A stretch of DNA of 64,000 bases from Chloroflexota bacterium (GCA_013204545.1 JABMNN010000097.1:36094-100093); one strand, 5' to 3'. Shown: positions 1-10,045, counted from the first letter of the stretch. Numbers and translations are program-made. The notes: a model not told the origin generated them from the letters alone.

Positions 1-3000
1 AGCAAATGTCTGAGTGGTCGCATCTACTGAGAGCCGGGCCATTAACAGGCCTACGATCACTCCGCCCACAACACCTGTGAACAAAACAACAAGTTGCTCA
101 CCAATACTGACGACTGTTAACTCGAGACGACTCATTCCTAGACAGCTCAACACCGCCAGATTGTACCGATCTCCGGTTGGTCTGATTGCACTAAAAGCAA
201 GAAATCCAAACGTCCCGAGCAACATCGCAACCACTGTTGTCACTATCGCTGAACCGCGCCAACCTGACACCGCCAATGGAGACACGAGTGAAGAATCAAG
301 TAATTCTTGTCGACTAATCAAATTGTGGATCCCGGCAATTTCCTCGGACACTTCAGAGATCACAGATTGATCATTCGGATCGTCAAGCCCAATGAATAGT
401 TCGGATAAAAATCCCGCTGAGTTAGCGCTACTCATCGACAAATAGGTCCAAAGCTGATTCGCATCTGCCACAACGAACCCACCCTTGCCGGGATCAATCG
501 TCGGAAAATACTCAAGCTCGCCGACGATGCGGGCAGGAATAGACTGCTCAAAAACGTTCAACACAGTTCGATCTCCCACCGAACTTCCGTTTACGATCAA
601 AGCTTCACGGCTAAACAAAACTGGAACGGCATCGGTAGAAGTCCGAATTACACCGCGAAACCCTTTATTAGTTCCTACGCCTAGATCGATCAATAAACCC
701 TGACTGATTTGTGAACCTCGAAGTTCCTCGAATCCTTCGACCGCCGTATCGATGCCCTTAACGGACGCCAGGGGTAGCCAATTTTCGACGATATCGAGTG
801 AATCGACAGTTGTTACTACGCCGGAAGCTACTTCCCCATCAACTTTTGCGTTGCCGGAAACTATCGCATCGACATAGATGCTCATCGGGATGCCGAGTTC
901 GTCGTTCGTCTGTTCAAAAAATATAATCCCGACGACATCCACCGGTTTGGTAGCCTGTTCCGGCACATCGTTCATCCGAAGCTCCCATTCAGTGGAGTCC
1001 ATTCGTCCGAGATTGACAGACCAAGAACGACCCGCTGCGTCCATCAATCGCAAGCTCGCTCGAACATATTCCTGACTTGAGCTCGCTTTTACTCTCAATC
1101 CAACATGAGTCGAATTGATGGCGAGCGGCATCGGAAGCAAGCTAGAATCCAGATCAGATTCTGGCTCTAAGACGAGTAGAAGTTCCTTGAGTGGTTCTGT
1201 GGAGTAATCATTACGAAATATTCCAATACCTGCGAATTCGGCCGGTTCGACCGCAAGGAAATCGAATGGAGGGCCTTCCCCACCGTCGCGCATCGAACCG
1301 ATGGCCCTGAGGCCAAGAGATGCTCCACTGACACCTTCAATGTTTCGGACGTTCTCGATAACTTCGGTTCTGGTCCCACTGTAGAAATCGACTGGAACCG
1401 CTCGAATGTCGGAGCCGGATTGATACCCGGATTGATCGACGGCACTTTGCTCCAAGGTCCCGGCCACAGTACTCGAAAGAATTAGCGCTCCAGTTGCCGT
1501 AGCAACGATCGCTATAGGCCATGCATAACTGACCCGCAATCTCGCGAGTGTGGCCGACAAAATATGTACCCCCGCAGGACCGCGCTTTGAGAGACCGCTC
1601 GAAATTAATCGAGCAATCAAAGGCATCACTCGCAGAGAAACCAATATGGTCACTCCGAGAAATATGGCAGGGGAGAACACCAACAGAGGACTAATATCTG
1701 CGAGATGAGTTGCACCACCTACGACAACTGACTCCTCGGTAGTTAGATCCCAAAGAACAATCCCGCCAAACAACAAGAGGATCAGATCGAGATAGTGTCG
1801 TTGATACCCGGGTTGTCCTTCAACGCGAGTCCCATTCAAGCGCCCAGAATCAATCGCTAGTAGTGCACCAGAGTTTGCCATCCACTGAATGAACAATAGA
1901 ACAGCAAATCCGCCGGTCAGCGACAATGCAAACGACTGCCAGACTATTCGAACCGGCATCCCCATTCCTAGCGTGATCGCCTCGTATTCAGAAAGATGCC
2001 CTATCGACAAAATGATGCCTGCTGCCACAAAAGGGGACAACAAAGCTGGGATCAACACTATTGGAGCTGTTTCGTACAGGTAAGCTACCGCTATATGCGA
2101 ACGGTCCGAGCCGCGTGCCCGCAATCGCCCCATGTCGACACGCCGTCGCGCTATCAACGCACCAACAGACGTAATCGAAAAAAATCCCGCAGCAACCAAC
2201 ACCACTCCGCCCATCATCAACGTCGGAATACGAGCGAAAGTGATTTGCTCACGTAATGCACTGAAACGGTTCGGGATAGGCGAAATCACGTCCGACTCTG
2301 GGAACTCCGATCGCAAGCTCCTTGCCACAGCTTCAATTTGCCACTCGGTCGCAGCTGGACCCTGATCATTGATTTGGTTGAAGTCTAGCTCTACTAGCCA
2401 TCTGGCAGATCCGATTGATGCAGGCCCGCCGGTCACCAGATCGAACTGACTCTCACCAGCTACAAACAATGGCAGCGGGTGTCTGGCAATCAGTGATGGC
2501 GCAGGGGGCTCTGTCGCCTCAAATCCTAAATCGAACCAAAACTCATCAGTCAAATCAATCGGGTTGAACCTCCCGACAACTTTTAGCCTCAAATATGCTG
2601 GGTCGGCGGGGTTTGATGCCAACCAAATATCGTCGCCTACATTTACTCCGAGGATTTCAGCTCTTTTATATGGAACTGCCGTTTCACCAACCACAATTCC
2701 ATTTTCGATTTGTGTATCCGATACAGGTACTCGTCCTTCTACGAAATCAACATGATCCGAAAATCCCTCGAATCGTTGAAGAACAGCGCTATCAGAAGAA
2801 CGACCGGGGATTATTGAGTCACGATCAAGTCCCCAATAGTGAAGTCGAGTATGAGACTCCTGAGTGACCGCAATCGGCAGGCTTCCGAGTTCCTCAAGCG
2901 AGATATTAATTCGATCGGTAGCAGCTGAAATCGAGCGCGATGTAAGAGGAAAATTATCGACTGAAATTTGAAGGTTTCTGTTCGATAGTGAGATCGTGGT

Positions 3001-3165
3001 AAGTACCGAACGCAACCCCAACGATTCAATAGTGTTGAGGTAAATAGGTGCTCCGGCAAGAATTGTCGTCAGGAACAGCACGCTGACCGCAAGCGTGAAA
3101 ACCTGAGTGATATCAACCAGCGGATTTCGGCGAACTAGAATCAATCCGTGATACGTCCGATCCAA
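1..3165 (-). CDS. FtsX-type ABC transporter permease, very large, 3' end outside window
   Basis: The minus-strand frame stays open from TTG 3165 to base 1, at least 1055 codons, and leaves the window. A transmembrane helix follows the short cytoplasmic start (about residues 20-42). A long extracytoplasmic region comes next, then a membrane block near residues 310-370 with an FtsX-like juxtamembrane stretch (RRRVDMGRLRARGSDRSHI). A second extracytoplasmic region and another membrane block begin near residue 970. This is the layout of FtsX/MacB-type permeases, which work in lipoprotein or lipid export or in cell-envelope mechanotransmission with an ABC ATPase. No ATG lies in frame before about residue 316, and the frame closes just upstream at a TGA overlapping the preceding gene, so TTG 3165 is the best start. 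It lies 42 bp after the methyltransferase gene on the same strand. The partner ATPase is not in the window. Confidence 0.8.
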   Translation of the reverse strand, partial: MDRTYHGLILVRRNPLVDITQVFTLAVSVLFLTTILAGAPIYLNTIESLGLRSVLTTISLSNRNLQISVDNFPLTSRSISAATDRINISLEELGSLPIAVTQESHTRLHYWGLDRDSIIPGRSSDSAVLQRFEGFSDHVDFVEGRVPVSDTQIENGIVVGETAVPYKRAEILGVNVGDDIWLASNPADPAYLRLKVVGRFNPIDLTDEFWFDLGFEATEPPAPSLIARHPLPLFVAGESQFDLVTGGPASIGSARWLVELDFNQINDQGPAATEWQIEAVARSLRSEFPESDVISPIPNRFSALREQITFARIPTLMMGGVVLVAAGFFSITSVGALIARRRVDMGRLRARGSDRSHIAVAYLYETAPIVLIPALLSPFVAAGIILSIGHLSEYEAITLGMGMPVRIVWQSFALSLTGGFAVLLFIQWMANSGALLAIDSGRLNGTRVEGQPGYQRHYLDLILLLFGGIVLWDLTTEESVVVGGATHLADISPLLVFSPAIFLGVTILVSLRVMPLIARLISSGLSKRGPAGVHILSATLARLRVSYAWPIAIVATATGALILSSTVAGTLEQSAVDQSGYQSGSDIRAVPVDFYSGTRTEVIENVRNIEGVSGASLGLRAIGSMRDGGEGPPFDFLAVEPAEFAGIGIFRNDYSTEPLKELLLVLEPESDLDSSLLPMPLAINSTHVGLRVKASSSQEYVRASLRLMDAAGRSWSVNLGRMDSTEWELRMNDVPEQATKPVDVVGIIFFEQTNDELGIPMSIYVDAIVSGNAKVDGEVASGVVTTVDSLDIVENWLPLASVKGIDTAVEGFEELRGSQISQGLLIDLGVGTNKGFRGVIRTSTDAVPVLFSREALIVNGSSVGDRTVLNVFEQSIPARIVGELEYFPTIDPGKGGFVVADANQLWTYLSMSSANSAGFLSELFIGLDDPNDQSVISEVSEEIAGIHNLISRQELLDSSLVSPLAVSGWRGSAIVTTVVAMLLGTFGFLAFSAIRPTGDRYNLAVLSCLGMSRLELTVVSIGEQLVVLFTGVVGGVIVGLLMARLSVDATTQTFA

Positions 3166-3207
3166 CTGATTACAGGGTCTATCTCGACAGTAAAATTTTC
3201 GAGATCA

Positions 3208-4038
3208 TTATGCCTTCACACCAACGATCTCGACCTGCATGAACGCGAAGAACGCGCCTTCTGCTTGAACCCAATCGAGCCAACCGTAAGAAATATCCGC
3301 AAGATCGTTCTCAGTGGCGATTCCGTACTCAACAGCCCGTTTCGCGAGATCAGAGTGCAGTATGCGCTCCGCCCACTGCTCACCCCACCACTTAAGGCCA
3401 TTCTCATCTGAAAATGTCCATGTCGAAGTAGTGACGGTCAGATCGCTGAAACGAGCTTCAATGAACCACTGTTTTAGCCGACGACCCGCGTAGGCATCGC
3501 CGCCGTTGAGCTCAGCCACACGTCGATAAACGTCGAGGAACGCGATAAGCCTGTCGTCTGGCGGCCACAAAGCAGATGCACCCCAATCGACTTCACGAAC
3601 CGCGCAAATTCCACCCGGTTTTAGCACGCGACGGGTTTCTGTTAGTGCTCGCACTGGTTCCGATAGGTGCTGTAAAACCTGATGAGCGTACGCAGCATCG
3701 AAACTTTCGGCTTCATAGCCTGTTTCGTAGATACTGTTTACCTCGAACTTTACGTTTGTGATGCCTTTTTCAACCGCGGCTTCGCGAGCCTGTTCGATCA
3801 CCACCTCTGAGCTGTCGATTCCAACTAGCGATCCATCTGGAAGCAAATGCTCTGCGAGGTCGTTGGATATAGTCCCCGGACCACATCCGAAATCCAGCAA
3901 TCGCATCGGAGATTTCAGCCGAGGCAACACAAACGCTGCCGCCTCGGTTGCACGCCTTACAGCGTGAGCGGCGACTACAGAACTGTGATGCCCGTGTGTG
4001 TACTTTTCTGAGCTAGAACCCGAGATCGGACCAGTCAT
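3208..4038 (-). CDS. class I SAM-dependent methyltransferase
   Basis: The protein has about 276 residues and the SAM-binding motif LLDFGCGPGTIS near residue 50. An acidic adenosine-binding residue follows in VGIDSSEVV, then a Methyltransf_11-type core with the segment HQVLQHLSEPVRALTETRRVLKPGG. Such proteins resemble UbiE/BioC and transfer a methyl group to a small molecule; the substrate cannot be read from sequence. I chose ATG 4038 rather than TTG 4044 because GAGAAG lies 9 nt upstream of the ATG. It is upstream of the FtsX-like permease and may share its transcript. Confidence 0.85.
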   Translation of the reverse strand: MTGPISGSSSEKYTHGHHSSVVAAHAVRRATEAAAFVLPRLKSPMRLLDFGCGPGTISNDLAEHLLPDGSLVGIDSSEVVIEQAREAAVEKGITNVKFEVNSIYETGYEAESFDAAYAHQVLQHLSEPVRALTETRRVLKPGGICAVREVDWGASALWPPDDRLIAFLDVYRRVAELNGGDAYAGRRLKQWFIEARFSDLTVTTSTWTFSDENGLKWWGEQWAERILHSDLAKRAVEYGIATENDLADISYGWLDWVQAEGAFFAFMQVEIVGVKA

Positions 4039-4199
4039 CTTCAATTACTTCTCTTGTTAATTAACGCGCTCGAACTGCCATCTTGAATTTGATTCAGTAT
4101 CAGTGGTCAAAATAGGTTAGAAATCCACTCTGATAGGCTCAACCATGTCACAGAGAATCACGATCCACAGGCTACGGGCAAAACGAATCACCGGCGACG

Positions 4200-5375
4200 T
4201 CAGTATGCGGTCCAGTCCTCTGACACATCAACAGGTGCGATCGATCTACCCTCTTCCGCACTTTTAATTGTCGCCAACGTCGATGCTAGCTCCATTCGAC
4301 CATCCTCACCGGAATACCGAACTGGTCGTCCGTTTAATATCGAGTCAACCCAGTGCTCAAGGGCAGCCAGATGTGAGGCGTCGTAGTAGTTGTTGTTCGA
4401 TTGCCAAACCCGATCGTCAGAGTTGCCCTCATCGATTACCCTCGACTTACCGTCTCTATGCAACACAACCGCAGGAGGCTGTAAAAATCCCGGTGCTGCG
4501 CCTCCACCCTCGCCGTAAACGACCAGCATTCCCTTGGTTCCGTAGACTGTGGTTACGAATCCAACTTCACCGACCGCATTGCCAGCTGCTTCGATCTGGT
4601 TCCATGCACAATCGATTCCGTTAGCGAAACTCCAAACGACAGATGTAATCGCCTGCCCTGTCGGTGCTCCGGTTCCCGAAACGCGTTCGCTTGCCGTTTG
4701 TCCGGCTTTCGCATGAGATGTAATTGAGGTCACGACGGCGCCAGACACTAAATAGCGAGCGGTAGCGAAGAAGTGCGGCGCGTGATCCATGATCCACGGG
4801 AACTTGCCGCCGCCCGATAGCCTTGGGTCGATTCGCCACGGTGCGCTCGCTTCATGACTCAGTCCAGAAAGCCGCTGTGCTTCCTCGGATTTCATCACCC
4901 ACGGACCCTTTGTCTCGCGAATATGCAGCACGTCACCAATGTCGCCATTGTCGATGACCGAACGCGCTGCGACGTTTGTGTGATGGAACACATAGCTCTC
5001 GCCGACCATCAGGGTCGTGCCAGACTGCCGGTGCGCCGAAACCATCGCACTTGCCTCACCGAGCGAATGCGTCATTGGCTTCTCGCAGTAGACATGCTTG
5101 CCGGCGAGGGCTGCAACGATAGTTTGCTCGGCATGAACAAACGGCGGGGTTACAAGATCGACCGCATCGACGTTCGGATCTGCGAGCACGGCTTCGAGCG
5201 AGGTGAACGCCTTGGCGCCGGTAGCCTCGGCCAGCTCGCCAATTTTATCGGCGGCGATATCGCAAACGGCGTAAAGATTCGCGTTCTTAGCCAGCGCAAG
5301 ACCATTGAGATGTGCTGGGGCGGCCACTTTACCGATCGCGCCGATTACCGCAACGTTTAGACGTTCATAAGCCAA
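4200..5375 (-). CDS. Gfo/Idh/MocA family NAD(P)-dependent oxidoreductase
   Basis: The 391-residue protein starts with a Rossmann dinucleotide-binding segment (VAVIGAIGKVAAPAHLNG), slightly degenerate against GxGxxG. The family signature EKP follows in HVYCEKPMTHSLGEA (about residues 94-108), where the lysine is the usual catalytic residue. The C-terminal half has the alpha/beta substrate and dimer domain. These enzymes oxidise or reduce sugars, inositols or related polyols with NAD(P). The gene lies 32 bp downstream of the AcoX-like gene on the same strand, so co-transcription is likely. The substrate is unknown. Confidence 0.88.
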   Translation of the reverse strand: MAYERLNVAVIGAIGKVAAPAHLNGLALAKNANLYAVCDIAADKIGELAEATGAKAFTSLEAVLADPNVDAVDLVTPPFVHAEQTIVAALAGKHVYCEKPMTHSLGEASAMVSAHRQSGTTLMVGESYVFHHTNVAARSVIDNGDIGDVLHIRETKGPWVMKSEEAQRLSGLSHEASAPWRIDPRLSGGGKFPWIMDHAPHFFATARYLVSGAVVTSITSHAKAGQTASERVSGTGAPTGQAITSVVWSFANGIDCAWNQIEAAGNAVGEVGFVTTVYGTKGMLVVYGEGGGAAPGFLQPPAVVLHRDGKSRVIDEGNSDDRVWQSNNNYYDASHLAALEHWVDSILNGRPVRYSGEDGRMELASTLATIKSAEEGRSIAPVDVSEDWTAY

Positions 5376-5407
5376 CAGCTACCACCTCTGTGATCTGCCC
5401 CGCAGGA

Positions 5408-6385
5408 TTATCGCGTTGCCAATAACATCAGTGCTTTTGGAACATCAACAACCCACGGACCATCCATACTCAGCGTCGCATAAACATCTTGATTCGGCAG
5501 AAGTTCCACCTCACGCTCACCGTCGAGAGCGATCGTACCAGGGTGGATATCGATCTTGATCTTCTCTCCGGGAAAAAATTTACGCCATTCAAGAATTTCC
5601 ACATCGGAAATCATTCCCGGAGCGATCGGAGCTCGAACCGTGGTCGCATTCGGACCAGGCTCTCCTGCCAGTCGAATGTAAAGTCCATGTCCTTCATCGA
5701 TAGAAATCGGCATGATCCTTGATCCGATCGAGGAAAGACCAATGCTTGCCGGTTCAGCCCTTGTTAGGAACATAGCGTGAAGTGTTTTTGTATCCCAAAC
5801 AGCCCTTGCCCCAACGAACATCTGCGTCGAAACTGCAGCGTCTACAAGTGCATCGTCCCGCCGTTCGCCGCCAACGTAAATATCTATCCGCTTTGAACGT
5901 CTGCATGCTTCTTCAATCGACAATGCACCGATCGCCATGGATCCAGCCGCAATTCCGGCAAGAGTGCCCTCTGTATTCGCAGGAAACACATTGTTCGTTC
6001 CGGTTGAAATTGGTACGAGAGGTACCTCACCACAGCCTTTTGCAACGACGCGATTTGTGCCGTCACCACCGAGGGTCACAATACAATCGGCACCCTGTTC
6101 AGCCATCGCCCTAGCAGCATTGGTAGATGCGCCTTGATGATCGGCAACAGGCATTTCGACATAGTCGATTTTGATCTGCCCATCTACGTCATGTGCCCCA
6201 GGTCGAGCTAATCCCGAGTGATCGGGCATGACCAGAATTCGATCTGCGCCTGTAGAAACGATGCCCGCAAACACCCTACGAAGAATGTTTGCCTTCTCCT
6301 GATTCGACACTACGCGCCCGTGCGCTACAAGTCGGCGAATATCTTTACCTGCCGCCGGGTTTGCAATTATTCCGACGGTACTCAT
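5408..6385 (-). CDS. acoX: ATP-NAD kinase-like protein, AcoX type
   Basis: The 325-residue protein has the diacylglycerol/NAD kinase nucleotide motif GGDGTNR (about residue 103). An N-terminal GIIANPAAGKDIRR and a second glycine-rich stretch (PISTGTNNVF) complete the fold. This pattern fits the COG3199-type ATP-NAD kinase branch that includes AcoX, a protein of unclear role found in acetoin dehydrogenase operons. The context supports the name: E2 ends 33 bp upstream, and E1 alpha and beta lie further upstream on the same strand. It is not a canonical NadK. The gene symbol rests on family resemblance plus neighbourhood. Confidence 0.75.
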   Translation of the reverse strand: MSTVGIIANPAAGKDIRRLVAHGRVVSNQEKANILRRVFAGIVSTGADRILVMPDHSGLARPGAHDVDGQIKIDYVEMPVADHQGASTNAARAMAEQGADCIVTLGGDGTNRVVAKGCGEVPLVPISTGTNNVFPANTEGTLAGIAAGSMAIGALSIEEACRRSKRIDIYVGGERRDDALVDAAVSTQMFVGARAVWDTKTLHAMFLTRAEPASIGLSSIGSRIMPISIDEGHGLYIRLAGEPGPNATTVRAPIAPGMISDVEILEWRKFFPGEKIKIDIHPGTIALDGEREVELLPNQDVYATLSMDGPWVVDVPKALMLLATR

Positions 6386-6418
6386 TTGATCAGTTTCTCC
6401 ACTGTCATATTTAGACGC

Positions 6419-7642
6419 TTACGCCTTCATCCAACTTGGGTCACTGAGTAATTTGGCAATCGATCGAACAAACTCAGCGGCCGGTGCTCCGTCCCATGCT
6501 CTGTGGTCGAACGCCAGATTCAGGTTGGCAATCGATCGAATTACGACTTCGCCATCGATGACGGTAGGACGTTCTTCAACAGTGCCGACTCCTAGAATTC
6601 CGATCTCCGGTGGGTTCAACAGTGGGTTAAAAGTGTCGATATTGTACGAGCTCAAATTTGTGATCGAGAACGTGCTATCGGTCATTTCGCTGATCGACAA
6701 GCTATTTGATTTTGCCTTCCTAGCAAGATCGCGAACCTCTAGTGCGATTTCGAGCAAAGATTTCTGATCGGCATTTTTTATAACTGGAACCAGAAGCCCG
6801 CCAGGAATCGCCATGGCAACACCGACGTTCACATCAGCCAAAATTCGTACCTCATCACCGACGAGGTGTGCGTTAGCGATCGGCGACTCTTTAAGCGCCC
6901 TCGCAACAGCCGCTATCACCAGATCCTGATACTGAGGTCGAATTTTGCTTTGCCGCCATTCACCAACTAATTCACGTTGGAACGCAATCGCGTCGGTTAC
7001 GTCGGCAGTGGTCGAAAGCGTCACACTTGGAATCGCAGAGCTTTCGGTCATCCGGCGAGCGATTGTGCCACGCAAACCCGACAGCTTGATCGTTTCCTTC
7101 ACAGGAACAGTCGAAGCGGGCAGCGGTGCAGCTGCACCGGTTGTCGAGCCACTTGCAGGAGCAGCGGCGACAGCTTTCACATCATCTTCGGTAACTCGAC
7201 CGCTTGGGCCGGTTCCTAAGACACCAGTAAGATCGACGCCCATTTCGGTAGCGAGTCGGCGGGCTCGTGGTGTAACAATCTGCTTGCCGCCTGCTGGTGC
7301 TACGCCAGCCGCGGCCGCCGGCTTAGCGACCACCGCTACGTAGGCCGGATCCGATGATGATCCCCGTGCCTGAATAACATCTGGAAGGTCGGCCGCGGAT
7401 TCACCCACTGCAAGAACGTGACCAAGAACAGTTCCAACGTCTACTACCCGACCTTCTTCAACGTCGATTCTACCGAGCGTACCATCGATGGTCGCCTCGA
7501 CTTCAGCATTTACCTTAGAAGACTCAATTTCAACGAGCTGATCGCCTTTAGTGATCGGGTCACCGATAGCTTTCAGCCACTTCATCACTTGGCCGTCGTT
7601 CATCCCCATACCCCACTGTGGCAGGGTGATTGGTGCAGACAT
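6419..7642 (-). CDS. acoC: dihydrolipoamide acyltransferase (E2) of a 2-oxoacid/acetoin dehydrogenase complex
   Basis: With the chosen start the protein has 407 residues. An N-terminal lipoyl domain carries the lipoylated lysine in EIESSKVNAEV (about K43). An Ala/Pro-rich linker follows, then a peripheral subunit-binding domain (VTPRARRLATEMGVDL ... GPSGRVTEDDV). The catalytic domain carries the active-site histidine motif HRAWDG near the C-terminus. E2 moves acyl groups from E1-bound thiamine to CoA. The frame extends 13 codons further up to 7681, but conserved sequence begins at ATG 7642. Neighbours AcoX, E1 alpha and E1 beta point to acetoin or a branched 2-oxoacid. No E3 gene is visible. 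Confidence 0.88.
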   Translation of the reverse strand: MSAPITLPQWGMGMNDGQVMKWLKAIGDPITKGDQLVEIESSKVNAEVEATIDGTLGRIDVEEGRVVDVGTVLGHVLAVGESAADLPDVIQARGSSSDPAYVAVVAKPAAAAGVAPAGGKQIVTPRARRLATEMGVDLTGVLGTGPSGRVTEDDVKAVAAAPASGSTTGAAAPLPASTVPVKETIKLSGLRGTIARRMTESSAIPSVTLSTTADVTDAIAFQRELVGEWRQSKIRPQYQDLVIAAVARALKESPIANAHLVGDEVRILADVNVGVAMAIPGGLLVPVIKNADQKSLLEIALEVRDLARKAKSNSLSISEMTDSTFSITNLSSYNIDTFNPLLNPPEIGILGVGTVEERPTVIDGEVVIRSIANLNLAFDHRAWDGAPAAEFVRSIAKLLSDPSWMKA

Positions 7643-7810
7643 AAATACCGTTCTCGGGTCGATTCGCGGACGCAACGCCAATCAACAATGTCTCGTCGCA
7701 CTCGAAATTACGACTGCAAGCGAGACTCTGGATATGGGATCAGGAATAACGCGCCGGCGGCTAGTTTAGCGCAGATGCAGGGGAGTTCGTAACTTCGAAT
7801 TCAACAATCC

Positions 7811-9202
7811 TTAGCGAGAAAGCCCATCAGCAGTCGTAAGTGCATGGTTTAGCTCATGAGATTCTGCACCACTTGGCGTTATTGCAATTCCGACGCGATC
7901 AGATCCGTCACCGGCATCCCATCTACTGATTACGAGATATCCACCAGGGCCTTCCCATGCCTCAAACACGCCCTGTAGACCGTTACCGCGCGGTGAATAA
8001 TCTTCATTGACAGACATAGATTTAGATAAGGCAGCAATGAATTCTCGGGCATCTTCGTTCGCGTCCCAATCGATCAACATGCCCAACGCGAAATCATCGG
8101 AGCCGTTTTCAAACACTGCATAAGCATCTCCGCCCCAACCTTCGGCCGCCTCGCCTGCGCTGGTCGCACCAAGGGACTCCAACCACGTACGCATGAAGAA
8201 CTCACCCATGACGTTTTCTGCCTGAACTGACCAGCCATCGCCCATCGCATCGTCTGGTATGTCGACTTCTACCGGCAGTTCACCATCGAGGTATTTTTCG
8301 GCATGAAGAACTTGTTCGGTACTTTTTGGTGGATCGACAAATACGGCATCAACCGCTGCAAACCCGCCCAACTGAATCAGTATCGAAACGAAAGTCGCCC
8401 CTTCCGTGTACGGAAACTCGAGACTTTTTTGAAGGAAATATGGCGAATCCGGAAGCTCATCCTGACTCGCGAGCGTCGACTCAAGCAGCGCGCTCAACTC
8501 GGCAAAATCGTAGTTAGCAAGCATGTACTGAGTTTGCACCGATATGGCGTCGCCTTCGACCAATGCCGAAATAGCGAGCGACATATCGTCACCAGTCGCG
8601 AGGTCTTTTATCACCTCAAGATCGAACTTAGCATCCTGAAGTCGGTGGACGTACTCGTGGGCGTAAGTAAGCTGTGCTTCCGTATCGATGGATTCAGCAC
8701 CCGATTTATCATCACCCAGAACGAAGAATTTTTCCTTTTCAGGATCGTAGAGTCCCAGCACTTGACTACCGAACATGCTGTCGTAAATGGCTCCCAGATC
8801 AGCGTCCTGTGGGATAACTCCGAGTAGTTTAAATAAAGCCGACTCATGAACGATTTGATCGAGCACTTCGGGATCAGTTAACTCTTCTGCAAGGCGCTCT
8901 TGCATGCCAGCCTTATCGACGAATTTATGTTCAACAGGTGGTGGTGTATCGATGCCGCGAATTTCTTCGATGCTCCGTTCAATCGATGCGAGCAGATCTT
9001 CCACCGTGAGATCGGATGGGCCAGATTCAGTTGTAGAAAACGCTGTTGAGGTTGGATCGACCGGCGCAGCCGTGATAGTTGGTTCCGAATTAGATCCGCC
9101 AGAACAACCAATTACTGTCACAAAAACAACTGTCGCGATTAACGAACGTCTGGCAAAAACCGTCGGAAAAAAAATGCTCCCCAAAACCTTAGAGGATGGC
9201 AT
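7811..9202 (-). CDS. lipoprotein with HExxH metallopeptidase-like motif
   Basis: The 463-residue protein begins with a lipoprotein signal: basic residues, a hydrophobic stretch and the lipobox VIGC, followed by a Ser/Gly/Thr/Pro-rich linker. Near residue 180 it has AHEYVHRLQD, which fits the zinc-peptidase signature HExxH. About 35 residues later the segment ALVEGDA could give a glutamate ligand, as in gluzincin-type enzymes. I infer an outward-facing, membrane-anchored zinc hydrolase or a relative that lost activity. The start overlaps the end of the HAD gene by 14 bp, suggesting translational coupling. It is not a known part of acetoin dehydrogenase complexes. Confidence 0.7.
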   Translation of the reverse strand: MPSSKVLGSIFFPTVFARRSLIATVVFVTVIGCSGGSNSEPTITAAPVDPTSTAFSTTESGPSDLTVEDLLASIERSIEEIRGIDTPPPVEHKFVDKAGMQERLAEELTDPEVLDQIVHESALFKLLGVIPQDADLGAIYDSMFGSQVLGLYDPEKEKFFVLGDDKSGAESIDTEAQLTYAHEYVHRLQDAKFDLEVIKDLATGDDMSLAISALVEGDAISVQTQYMLANYDFAELSALLESTLASQDELPDSPYFLQKSLEFPYTEGATFVSILIQLGGFAAVDAVFVDPPKSTEQVLHAEKYLDGELPVEVDIPDDAMGDGWSVQAENVMGEFFMRTWLESLGATSAGEAAEGWGGDAYAVFENGSDDFALGMLIDWDANEDAREFIAALSKSMSVNEDYSPRGNGLQGVFEAWEGPGGYLVISRWDAGDGSDRVGIAITPSGAESHELNHALTTADGLSR

Positions 9203-9920
9203 CGGCTAGCTCAGTGAAGTTGAGCACTGTGACATCGGGCTTGTACATCTCGTGGGTATCCTCGAACGGCAGATCGTAACGATTGACATACGCACCACGA
9301 AGGCCACACGTTCGTGCGCCCATCACATCAAACGAGTTCGCAGAAACCATAATCAATTCATTAGGCTCCATGCCAAGGTTTCGTGCAGCTCGACGGTATA
9401 CACCCGGCTTCGGTTTGAAGTATCCGGCCTGTTCTACCGACATAACATCATCGAAGTCGTACTTAATACGGTTTTTGACCAAGTGATCGAGGAACCAGGG
9501 ATTCCCATTTGAAAGTGCTATCAACTTGTATCGCTCACAAAGTCGATCCAAGCCAGCTACGCACTCGGGGAATGGCGAAAGCTCTTGCCAGCCCGCCATG
9601 AACGTATCGGTCTGTTCGGGCGTCGGGTCAAGCTTGTTGAGACGTGCAACGTAGTCGAATGCCTTTTGCACAGTTTCGAGATAGCCAGAGTGACCTAGCT
9701 CAACCAGCGTGTCTTGGTACTGCTCAATGCGTTGCCTATACCGCAACTGCTGCCACATCGCCGCTGGGTCGATACCACTTGATCCTTCAGACGCCCCGCG
9801 ACTATCGAGGAAAATTTTAAGGTGCGGTGTGAGTGAACCGCCCAGATCGAGAACGGTTCCAAACAGATCAAATGTAAGCGCTTTGCAATTCTCGAAAACA
9901 GGATTCAACGGAGGCCCCAC
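9189..9920 (-). CDS. HAD superfamily hydrolase, type II 2-haloacid dehalogenase-like
   Basis: The product carries HAD motif I in LTFDLFGTVLDLGG with the nucleophilic aspartate, motif II in LIALSNGNPW, and a later acidic region (MVSANSFDVMGARTCG). The length fits type II haloacid dehalogenases and related phosphatases. The frame is open up to TTG 9986, but that codon lies inside the U-tract of a terminator. GTG 9920 is therefore preferred, although its ribosome binding site is weak. The gene precedes the HExxH lipoprotein and overlaps it by 14 bp. The substrate is unknown. Confidence 0.75.
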   Translation of the reverse strand: MGPPLNPVFENCKALTFDLFGTVLDLGGSLTPHLKIFLDSRGASEGSSGIDPAAMWQQLRYRQRIEQYQDTLVELGHSGYLETVQKAFDYVARLNKLDPTPEQTDTFMAGWQELSPFPECVAGLDRLCERYKLIALSNGNPWFLDHLVKNRIKYDFDDVMSVEQAGYFKPKPGVYRRAARNLGMEPNELIMVSANSFDVMGARTCGLRGAYVNRYDLPFEDTHEMYKPDVTVLNFTELADAIL

Positions 9921-9977
9921 GATGTTTGGTGCGTATTCAAATTTAGGTTTCTCTTGGTACGCCCCTGAAGAAGGGAA

Positions 9978-10007
9978 CAAAAACAAAAGCCCCGGTTACC
10001 CAGGGCC
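9978..10007 (-). terminator. rho-independent terminator after E1 beta
   Basis: On the minus strand a 7-bp GC-rich stem (10006-10000 with 9995-9989, one G-U pair, loop of 4) is followed by a T-rich tract interrupted by single G residues. It lies about 40 bp after the stop of the E1 beta gene, so it separates the E1 genes from the downstream HAD/lipoprotein/E2 group. Confidence 0.75.
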
Positions 10008-10045
10008 AATGGTTACTGATTACTCAGAAAATGTGCGATCAGCTA

